Source: Candidatus Phosphoribacter baldrii
GTDB lineage: Bacteria; Actinomycetota; Actinomycetes; Actinomycetales; Dermatophilaceae
Reading direction: 5' to 3'
Assembly: GCA_016704565.1 (NCBI GenBank)
Contig: JADIZV010000002.1
Span: 806,001 to 870,000, forward strand
DNA: 64,000 nucleotides
The position numbers and the translations under genes are program-made. Of this stretch, positions 59,501-64,000 are shown piece by piece; the first letter of the stretch is position 1, and each line of letters begins with the position of its first letter. The notes beneath the pieces are model-generated. The model was not told the DNA's origin and ran no database searches. It saw only the letters and a list, made by a program, of their open reading frames with translations.

Positions 59501-60162
59501 GCGGCCAGGCCGGACGCGCATGCGGCGTCGGTCGTGTAGTTGGGGCCGCGGAGGTTAAGGACGTTGGCGATCCGGCCGGCGATGACGTTGGAGAGCTCAC
59601 CGGGCATGGTGTCTTCGGTGATCTCGAACATGTTGTCCAGGTAGAGCGCCCGGGCCTCTTCGACGATCTTCTGCTGCATGTCGGCCGGGAGGGTCTGCAG
59701 CGTGGCCGACTCGGCGACCCGCTTGAGCGCCTCCGGGAGCTGGATGCGCATGCTCGACTGGTAGTGCTTTTCGCCACCGATGGCGTTGCCGAGGATGACG
59801 GCCACCTTGTCGCTGTCAACCGACCAGTTGGGCCAGCCGGCATCCATGAGCGCGCGGCGGGCCGCTGACAGGGCCCACCGCTGACCGGGGTCCATCTGTG
59901 CCGACACCGTCGGCGGGATCGGCAGCTTCCACCGGATCGGGTCCCACTCGAACTCGCGGACCCAGCCGCCGATTGTCGAGTAGGTCTTGTCCCGGGCCGA
60001 GTGGTCGGGCGAGTAGTAGAGGGCGGGGTTCCACCGCTCCGGCGGCACGTCGGTGATGCAGTAGCGGCCACCGGTGATGTTGGCCCAGAAGGCGTCAGCG
60101 TCGGGGGCCATCGGCATGATGGCGGCAATGCCGACGATGGCGACGGGTTGGACGTCGGTCAT
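50578..60162 (-). CDS. Iterative type I PKS / PUFA-synthase-like megasynthase: KS-AT-KS-(ACP)6-KR-DH
   Basis: 3194 residues; ATG at 60162 follows GGAAGGA by 9 nt. KS1 (1 to about 465): DAACAS with C215, EAHGTST, NIGHL. AT (about 600-920): GHSLG with S710. An Ala/Pro linker precedes KS2 (about 1020-1520): NAACAS with C1284, SHETYTP, GFTGHAMG. Six carrier domains (about 1665-2315) have GVDTVKQAE with Thr at 1703, 1812, 1926, 2035, 2148 and 2271, where Ser is expected. KR (about 2370-2800): TGAAGSI, DYSAAND. DH (about 2880-3190): DHRIDGTPVLPG with H2926. There is no enoylreductase or thioesterase. The plan resembles PfaA of PUFA synthases with an extra KS. Product unknown. Confidence 0.88.
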   Translation of the reverse strand: MTDVQPVAIVGIAAIMPMAPDADAFWANITGGRYCITDVPPERWNPALYYSPDHSARDKTYSTIGGWVREFEWDPIRWKLPIPPTVSAQMDPGQRWALSAARRALMDAGWPNWSVDSDKVAVILGNAIGGEKHYQSSMRIQLPEALKRVAESATLQTLPADMQQKIVEEARALYLDNMFEITEDTMPGELSNVIAGRIANVLNLRGPNYTTDAACASGLAAFNSAILGLNDHQYDAVITGGVDRNMGVDAFVKFCKIGALSASGTRPFDAGADGFVMGEGAALFVLKRLEDAERDGDKIYATILGIGGSSDGKGKGITAPNPVGQKLAVARAWERAGADPATATAIEAHGTSTRVGDASELESVMAIFGAAGAKPGSIALGSVKSNIGHLKAAAGTAGLFKMVKSLHEKVLTPSLNFVNPNENVDWDRHPCKVNTTLRPWDNTGPDGIRRGGVSAFGFGGTNFHVVVEEHIPGRHKPRPKVFASAEVPQGNGATYAAAAPSAGVTASVPAGPPKTPLRGALVLGGASDADVLTQVQAALADAKAGKAPAPAAPNPALADAAVRVAVDYADAKDLAGKLDKLAKGLSSGNPAIFKMLRQQGVFLGRGPAPKLAFLYTGQGSQYVNMLKDLNSEPIVKATFDEADRVMTPLLGRPLTSFIYVDGDDEKAVKAANKQLMQTEITQPAVLATDLSLTRLLAAYGIAPDMVMGHSLGEYGALVAAGSLTLEAAMEAVSARGREMAKVSVEDNGAMAAVFGPLDEIQRTVDAASGYAVVANINSYNQAVVGGATKAVEKIIETFAAKGINAVRIPVSHAFHTSIVAPASVPFVNALRRLNLVGPKLPIVANVTGEFYPADATTETMLDYTGKQIASPVQFVKGLQTLYAAGARVFVEVGPKKALHGFVEDVLGSKHDDVLALFTNHPKIDDTAAFNQALCGLYAAGLGLRPAAPAAPAPAAPAAAPAAVAAPVAAVAPVAAAGGAPSDSVITELGKLFAGVLEQGMKLYGFPGGGTSGGDTAYPAAAPAASGGAPSAPAQEPVVITGAGLGLPGVTPVFDDTNIERILAGQQFITSLPQTLLTKMSRMRVTRLVKDATTGSGSFQVIDNESDVVKLAGQRAPLDVVAQYGIDAGRDAALDTTTRLALGAGFDALRDAGIPLVMHYKKTTIGSQLPDRWGLPDAMRDDTGIIFASAFPGYHNLIEQVTHYTEDRARREHLLALEGVRTQLNGSEPVCAEIDALIAQLKREIEENPFDFDRRFLFRVLSMGHSQFAEIIGARGPNTQVNAACASTTQAVSIAEDWIRSGRCRRVIVISADDATGEQLMPWVGSGFLASGAAATDARVEDAATPFDRRRHGMIIGAGSAALIVESAEAARERGIQPIAQLLGSVIANSAFHGTRLDIDHISGVMETVVSEAERWGIDRHTIAPSLMFMSHETYTPARGGSAAAEINALRAAFGADADKIVITNTKGFTGHAMGAGVEDVVAVKALETGLVPPVPNYKEPDPDLGALNLSRGGSYPVQYALRLAAGFGSQVAMALLRYVPMPDGIRRSPKELGYAYRIVDQAAWQRWLDSLAGRSGTQLEVDHRRLRIVDTGAPAVAVVSTTAVPVPYAAMTRSGVAGTAAPAPVAAAPAAPAAPAAFVPVPAVVAPAPAPAPAPAPAAPAAPAVIVDPVLDTVTEIVSGLTGYPADLLDPDLDLEADLGVDTVKQAEVFAAVREHYQVERDDTMKLRDFPTLRHVAGWVRGKAGLPEPTAAAPVAAPVAAAPVAAAAPAAPAVMLDPVLDTVTSIVAGLTGYPADLLDPDLDLEADLGVDTVKQAEVFAAVREHYQVERDDTMKLRDFPTLRHVAGWVRGKAGLPEPVAAAPAAPAPAAAPAAEPAAYVSAPAVSAAVSDPVIEKVTEIVAGLTGYPADLLDPDLDLEADLGVDTVKQAEVFAAVRTHYGVERDDTMKLRDFPTLRHVAGWVRGKAGLPEPVAAAPVAAAPVAAVVSAPVATPAAPAADPVVAKVIEIVAELTGYPADLLDPDLDLEADLGVDTVKQAEVFAAVRGHYNVERDDTMKLRDFPTIKHVAGWIRGKAGLPEPSAAPVAAAAPAPVATAYAAPAPVAASAPAGTDEVTQKVIDIVAELTGYPADLLDPDLDLEADLGVDTVKQAEVFAAVRGHYNVERDDTMKLRDFPTIKHVAGWIRGKAGIPEPTAAAAPAAPAPAPVAAPAAYAPVVAAPAAPAAEPDSAAPATDEVTQKVIDIVAQLTGYPADLLDPELDLEADLGVDTVKQAEVFAAVREHYGVERDDSLKLRDFPTIKLVAGWIRGKAGLPEPTAASAAPVAEAAPAATAAPAAPAAAPAPAVIQGSLSAIDALPRRIPIAMLRPGLAQSVETGVVLEGARVVVMLDEGGVGEALVKRLAKAGATALVLPVGISTEDLSAQLDTWLAEGPIAGVYWLPALDDEGSHDDLDLGYWTECLRRRVKRLYTTMRRMWDDGPFLVSATRLGGRHGYDAPGAVAPMGGAVTGFTKSYKKERPEALVKAVDFPVSRKTAAIADVLLEETLRDPGAVEVGRLEGQRWGVGFSEVAFPALGADGSPDGEGGMPLTPESVFVVTGAAGSIVSAITADLAKGAGGGTFHLLDLTPTPDAADADLAAFRTDKDGLKATLAARMKAAGERPTPVAIDKELARIERLAAALTAIQAVEAAGGVVHYHSVDLTNTEAVAAVMADVAQRSGKIDVLLHAAGLEISRNLPQKEPREYDLVFDVKTTGWFNVWSGARSMPVGAVVAFSSVAGRFGNQGQTDYSAANDLLCKVLSSFRHTRPQTRGLALDWTAWGGIGMATRGSIPKIMEMAGVQMLPPDAGVAWIRREVTSTAYSGEVVVAGVLGMMAAEYHETGGADPAALAGVGPHGPMVGTVSASVHSGLVVTTTLDPKEQAFLYDHRIDGTPVLPGVMGMESFAEAAAMLAPDGYRVGSVEDVSFLAPVKFFRDEPRTLTITAQAVPAPEGTDLLVRCTLTAERALPGQATPTKTTHFTGTVRLTTEPVAEEVEKVKTKVEGTPLDNDNVYAFYFHGPAYQVVGEAWRKGDGSMTRMAAPIPDNHVPADAPLAIAPRLAELCFQTAGLWEAGTAHQMALPTRVGRLRVLRDPATVDGPLYALARPAGESKFDCAVIDGRGSVVVRMDGYESIVLPAPIPDAVMGALTATFGTNS
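53215..55165 (-). repeat. Six in-frame carrier-domain repeats within the megasynthase
   Basis: Six near-identical blocks of about 240 bases, spaced 330-370 bp, each encoding LTGYPADLLDPDLDLEADLG-type carrier sequence and separated by Ala/Pro-rich linkers. High identity at DNA level makes the array prone to copy-number change and to collapse in short-read assemblies. The two outermost 5' copies are the most alike. Confidence 0.92.
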
Positions 60163-60234
60163 GGTGTGGTGTCCTTCCGGTGGTGCACAGGCAGTCGAGG
60201 GGTTCGGAGCGTTCGGGATAGGGGAGAGGGGGAT

Positions 60235-60264
60235 CGGGCGCCGACCGGGATCGGTCGGCGCCCG
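60235..60264 (-). terminator. Hairpin after the acyl-CoA dehydrogenase gene
   Basis: A perfect 13-bp stem, CGGGCGCCGACCG with its complement, around GGAT, 6 nt after the dehydrogenase stop and 73 nt before the megasynthase start. It suggests the two genes are at least partly separate transcription units. Confidence 0.75.
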
Positions 60265-60270
60265 GGACGA

Positions 60271-61977
60271 TCAGGCGTTGCGGCCGTAGATCGCGTCGGC
60301 GACGGCGTCCATGTCCGTGACGAGCCCGGCCTGCGCGGCCTGGATCGCAGCGGTCGGTATGCCGCTCACCGCCGCCACCGCGGGCGAGCCCGGGTCGGCC
60401 GCCCCGGCGACCCAGCGCGAGCCATCGAGGGCGACGCGAGCCGCAGCCTCGCGGGCGTAGACCCGCGACATGAGCGCGAAGGTGTTGGCGTCGAAGCGCT
60501 TGAGGCTCTTCTCGTGGGCGCTGTCGGTCTGTGCGGCGGCGGCCCGCTTGGCGAAGATCTCGGCACCCTCGCAGTGGGCGATGAGCTCACCGATGCGGAA
60601 GAGGATGTGCTGGTTGCGGGTCAGCCGCCCCGTCCGGCAGGCCTCCAGGACGATGGCCAGGGCGTCGTTGGCCAGGGCCGCGACGTCGGCGCCGACGGTG
60701 GGGTGCTGGGTGTGCACGGTGCGCAGCTCGGCAGCCTTGGCGCGGTAGTAGCCACCCTGGGTCTTGAGGTGCTGCTGCCAGCGCTCGCGGGCGATGGTCA
60801 TCTCCATGATCTCGGAGGTGCCTTCGTAGATCGTCGTGATCCGGACGTCACGCTTGACCTTCTCGACGACGTACGGCCGGGTGTAGCCGTAACCACCGTG
60901 CGCCTGGATGGCGTCGTCGGCGGCCGCGTTGCCGGCCACAGTCGCGAGGTACTTGGCGATCGCGCCTTCGCAGTTCATCGCGCCGTCGGCACCCAGGCCG
61001 CGGTCGATCTTGTCGGCGGTGTCTTCGATGAAGGCCCGAGCGGCTTCGAGGCGGACGACGTGCGGGATGATGAGCTTGTGGGTGTAGCCCTGCTTGTCGC
61101 AGAGCAACCCGCCGCCCTGCTCACGGTTCATCGAGTACTGGATGGCCCGGTCGAGAGCCTCCCAGCCGCCGCCCAGACCGAAGGCCGCGACCATGAGCCG
61201 GGTGTAGCCGAAGACCTGCTGGGCCTGCACAAGACCCTTGCCCTCGACGCCACCGATGAGGTTGTGCGCCGGGATCCGCACGTCGTCGAGGAACAGCGCC
61301 GCGGTGTTGGACAGGCGCAGACCGTGCTTGTCCTCCGGCGGGGCCGAGGAGAAGCCCTCGGCGCCCTTCGGCACGACGAACCACGAGGGGCCGGCGTCGG
61401 TCTTGGCCAGGATCGTCGTGAAGTCGGCGATCGTCCCGTTGGAGATCCACTGCTTGCGGCCGTTGAGGATGTACTCGACGGTCTCGCCGTCGTCGTTCTT
61501 CACCGGGGTGGCGGTGGTCTCCAGAGCGCCGAGGTCGGACCCAGCCTCGGGCTCGGTCGCGCCGTAGGCGAACACGACGCCCTCACGGGCGATGGCGCCG
61601 AGCCACTCCTGCTTCTGCTCCTCGGTGGCGCCGACGACGATCGGGTCGGAGCCGAGGAAGGTTGCGAACACCGCGGTGGCCAGCCCGATGTCCTTACGGG
61701 CCATGACCTCGCACACCCGGTAGGCGTCGAACGCCCCGCCGTCCATGCCGTCGTAGGCCTCGGGGATGAAGACGAGTTGGACACCCAACTGCTCCGGGTC
61801 GCTCATCGACCGAACGATGTCTTCGGGGCACCGGTCCTCGTGATCGAGGTCCAGCTGCAGTTCGGGGGAGAGGGCCGCGTCGACGAAGTCGCCGAGGGCC
61901 TCGAGCATGAGGTTGAGGCTCTCGAGGTCCAGGCCGGCGCCGAGGGCGTGTGAGGGGGTCTGGGCGGTGTCGGTCAT
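60271..61977 (-). CDS. Acyl-CoA dehydrogenase
   Basis: 568 residues. An FAD enzyme that oxidises acyl-CoA to 2-enoyl-CoA and hands electrons to ETF. FAYGATEPEAGSDLGALETTATP and RKQWISNGTIADFTTILAKT are the middle-domain signatures, AIQAHGGYGYTRPYVVEKVKRDVRITTIYEGTSEI includes the catalytic Glu of YEGTSE, and a C-terminal extension of about 130 residues places it in the long, FadE/DUF1974-like class. ATG at 61977 follows AAGGA by 6 nt. Its neighbours (megasynthase and EtfD) suggest it trims or desaturates the acyl product, but it may serve general fatty-acid oxidation. Confidence 0.92.
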   Translation of the reverse strand: MTDTAQTPSHALGAGLDLESLNLMLEALGDFVDAALSPELQLDLDHEDRCPEDIVRSMSDPEQLGVQLVFIPEAYDGMDGGAFDAYRVCEVMARKDIGLATAVFATFLGSDPIVVGATEEQKQEWLGAIAREGVVFAYGATEPEAGSDLGALETTATPVKNDDGETVEYILNGRKQWISNGTIADFTTILAKTDAGPSWFVVPKGAEGFSSAPPEDKHGLRLSNTAALFLDDVRIPAHNLIGGVEGKGLVQAQQVFGYTRLMVAAFGLGGGWEALDRAIQYSMNREQGGGLLCDKQGYTHKLIIPHVVRLEAARAFIEDTADKIDRGLGADGAMNCEGAIAKYLATVAGNAAADDAIQAHGGYGYTRPYVVEKVKRDVRITTIYEGTSEIMEMTIARERWQQHLKTQGGYYRAKAAELRTVHTQHPTVGADVAALANDALAIVLEACRTGRLTRNQHILFRIGELIAHCEGAEIFAKRAAAAQTDSAHEKSLKRFDANTFALMSRVYAREAAARVALDGSRWVAGAADPGSPAVAAVSGIPTAAIQAAQAGLVTDMDAVADAIYGRNA

Positions 61978-62083
61978 GGCTCGTCCTTGCTGCGATAGGC
62001 GGGTAGCGGGCTGTTCGGGTGCTGGTGCGTGTTCAGTTCGGAGGTCGGCTTGCCGGATGAGGCGGTATGCCGACCCCGCGGCC

Positions 62084-64000
62084 TTACGAAGAAGCGGACA
62101 ACGAGTCCACGAGGTCGGGTCGGACCGAGCGCAGGAGCACCTCGGACACGTCGGTCACCGCCACGGTTGTGGCAGCGGTGCCCTCCTGCTGGCGTTGGGC
62201 AACGCCGTCGGAAAGCATGGTGATGCAGAACGGGCAGGCCGCGGCGACGATGTCGGGCTTGGTCGCCAACGCCTCGTCGGCGCGGTTCTGGTTGATCCGC
62301 TCGCCGAGGTTTTCGTCCATCCACATCCGGGCACCACCGGCGCCGCAGCAGAAGGACTTCTCCCGGTTGCGCGGCATCTCCTGGACCTGAGTGCCGGGGA
62401 TGGCGCCGAGCACTTCGCGCGGAGCGGCGAAGATCCGGTTGTGCCGGCCGAGGTAGCACGGGTCGTGATAGGTGACCGCTGCGTCGACCCGCTGGACCGG
62501 GGTCAGCCGCTTGTCGGCAACGAGCCGGGCCAGCAAGGTCGTGTGGTGGACCACCTCGTAGTGGCCACCGACCTGCGGGTATTCGTTGGCGAGGGTGTTG
62601 TAGCAGTGCGCGCAGGTGACGACGATCCGCTTGGCGCCGGCCTCGTTGAGGACCTCGACGTTCTGCATGGCGAGCATCTGGAAGAGGAACTCGTGGCCCA
62701 TCCGGCGGGCCGGGTCACCGGTGCAGGACTCGGCCTCACCGAGGACCATGAACTCGACCCCGGCCTCGTGCAGGAGCGTCGCAACGGCGCGAGCCGTCCG
62801 CTTGGCGGTGTCGTCGAGGGCGCCCGCGCAACCGACCCAGTAGAGGTATTCGACATCGTCAGGGATCTTGTCGCCCTCATAGACGCGCAGCTCGAAGTCG
62901 AGCGACTCGGCCCACTCCAGACGCTTGCTGCGGCCCAGGCCCCACGGGTCGCCGGCGTGCTCGACGTTGTTGAGCATGATGCCGGCCTCTTCGGGGAAGG
63001 CCCCTTCCATGAGCACCTGATAGCGGCGCATGTCAACAATGTGGTCGACGTGCTCGATGTCGACCGGGCACTGCTCCACGCACGCCCCACAGGTCGTGCA
63101 GGACCACAGCATGTCGAAGGGGATGACGCCTTCGCCGGTGATCCCGTGCTCGCCCACGTGAGCGCTCTCGTCACCCTGCGGGCCGACCAGCGGTTTGGCG
63201 GCTTCGGCCGCAGCAGCCTCCGGTATGCCGCCCTCCGGCACCTCGCCCGCCTCGTTCTTGGCGGCGAGCAGGTAGGGCGCCTTGGCCAGGGAGTGGTCAC
63301 GCAGCCCCATGATGAGCACCTTGGGGGACAGCGGCTTGTCGGTGTTCCAGGCCGGGCACTGGCTCTGGCAACGACCGCACTCGGTGCACGTCGCGAAGTC
63401 CAGCAAGCCCTTCCAGGTGAAGTCCTCGACCTTGCCGACGCCCATGACGTCGTCGTCGCCCGGGTCCTCGAAGTCGATCTTCTTGCCCTGCCAGAACACG
63501 GGCTCCAACGCGCCGAGTGCCCGGGGACGCCGTGCAAAGGCCACGTTGGGGATCGAAGCGAAGATGTGCATGTGCTTGCTGTAGGTGACGAACACCGTGA
63601 AGCCGAGCAAAACGCCCAGGGACAGCAACAGGAAGAACGTCTCCCAGAACTCGACGTTGGTCTTGGGCAGGATGGCCGCAAACCACTGCGAGGCGAACGC
63701 CCCGTGCAGGAAGCCCATCTTGTCGGCGTTGGCCGGGTCGTGCAGCTCCTGAGCGTTGATCGAGGCGCCACGGTAGGCCAGCAGGGTCCACACAACGTTG
63801 AAGATCATGAAGAGCACGAACCAGGCCGGCCCGATGTGGGAGCCGAAGAACCGGCTGCGACGCCCGAGGTTCTTCGGCGCCTGCTGGATGCGCAAGATGG
63901 TGAAGACCACCAGAGCGAGCACGCACAGCAGGGCGAACAGGTCCTCGATGAAGCCGAACCAGGCGAAGTTGCCGACGATCGGGATCTGGAAGTCGGCCTT
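62084..64000 (-). CDS. etfD: Membrane Fe-S oxidoreductase EtfD (ETF:menaquinone reductase), start beyond window
   Basis: 639 codons are visible with the frame open at base 64000, so the N-terminus is missing. Membrane helices at the start (FALLCVLALVVFTIL, AWFVLFMIFNVVWTLLAY, FLLLSLGVLLGFTVFVTYS) precede two [4Fe-4S] motifs CTECGRCQSQCP and CTTCGACVEQCPVDI, and two CCG-type domains (YWVGCAGALD; FCCGAGGARMW). This is the layout of mycobacterial EtfD (Rv0338c), which takes electrons from acyl-CoA dehydrogenases through ETF to the quinone pool. The acyl-CoA dehydrogenase 106 nt downstream supports that role. Confidence 0.9.
   Translation of the reverse strand, partial: KADFQIPIVGNFAWFGFIEDLFALLCVLALVVFTILRIQQAPKNLGRRSRFFGSHIGPAWFVLFMIFNVVWTLLAYRGASINAQELHDPANADKMGFLHGAFASQWFAAILPKTNVEFWETFFLLLSLGVLLGFTVFVTYSKHMHIFASIPNVAFARRPRALGALEPVFWQGKKIDFEDPGDDDVMGVGKVEDFTWKGLLDFATCTECGRCQSQCPAWNTDKPLSPKVLIMGLRDHSLAKAPYLLAAKNEAGEVPEGGIPEAAAAEAAKPLVGPQGDESAHVGEHGITGEGVIPFDMLWSCTTCGACVEQCPVDIEHVDHIVDMRRYQVLMEGAFPEEAGIMLNNVEHAGDPWGLGRSKRLEWAESLDFELRVYEGDKIPDDVEYLYWVGCAGALDDTAKRTARAVATLLHEAGVEFMVLGEAESCTGDPARRMGHEFLFQMLAMQNVEVLNEAGAKRIVVTCAHCYNTLANEYPQVGGHYEVVHHTTLLARLVADKRLTPVQRVDAAVTYHDPCYLGRHNRIFAAPREVLGAIPGTQVQEMPRNREKSFCCGAGGARMWMDENLGERINQNRADEALATKPDIVAAACPFCITMLSDGVAQRQQEGTAATTVAVTDVSEVLLRSVRPDLVDSLSASS

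Overview
The window is a high-GC (roughly 70 percent by eye) actinobacterial chromosome segment. The pointers are frequent GTG starts, GTGA/ATGA stop-start overlaps, a PIG-L/mycothiol-type deacetylase, DUF3097, DUF6703, three SigE-family sigma genes, a 13E12-type DUF222/HNH gene, an EtfD homologue, and the hemW-hrcA-dnaJ-rsmE-phoH-ybeY-corC-era order common in Micrococcales. I would guess the Intrasporangiaceae/Dermatophilaceae area, but the sequence alone does not settle the genus. No prophage, IS element, CRISPR array or rRNA was seen. One tRNA (Asn) is present.

Layout. 1-13.1 kb is housekeeping: a truncated metal-receptor gene, a short ORF followed by a strong hairpin, hemW, DUF4870 and DUF3097 genes, a CIRCE element with hrcA-dnaJ-rsmE, a first sigma/membrane-partner pair, HIT, then phoH-ybeY-corC-era. 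13.2-20 kb holds a PIG-L deacetylase, a vapC remnant, an M4 protease, an attenuated leuA, alkB, recO and uppS. 20-24.1 kb is a zinc module on the minus strand (znuA-znuC-znuB-zur plus a ZIP gene) under a clear Zur box. 24.2-28.7 kb has a tandem GNAT protein, glycyl-tRNA synthetase, a 60/31-bp tandem-repeat field and a DUF222/HNH gene. 29-44 kb carries two more sigma/partner pairs, an unusual AAA+ ATPase fused to an FtsH-type M41 protease domain, dusB, dgt, dnaG, an ApbE flavin transferase flanked by two small exported proteins, and tRNA-Asn.

44.2-64 kb looks like a dedicated lipid or polyketide locus: a Sfp-type phosphopantetheinyl transferase, a 1801-residue acyl-CoA carboxylase with a degenerate biotin carboxylase region, a 3194-residue iterative PKS/PUFA-synthase-like megasynthase (KS-AT-KS-six carriers-KR-DH), an acyl-CoA dehydrogenase, and the membrane Fe-S protein EtfD that passes acyl-CoA dehydrogenase electrons to menaquinone. 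All six carrier domains have Thr where the phosphopantetheine-bearing Ser should be.

Two signals stand out. One is the Thr carriers together with the KS-AT-KS architecture and the degenerate carboxylase. The other runs through the whole window: the octamer GTATGCCG / CGGCATAC occurs about 105 times (hand count) against about 2 expected from base composition, in all reading frames and both orientations, and as an inverted pair forming a terminator stem. It behaves like an iterated DNA motif of the HIP1 or uptake-sequence kind.
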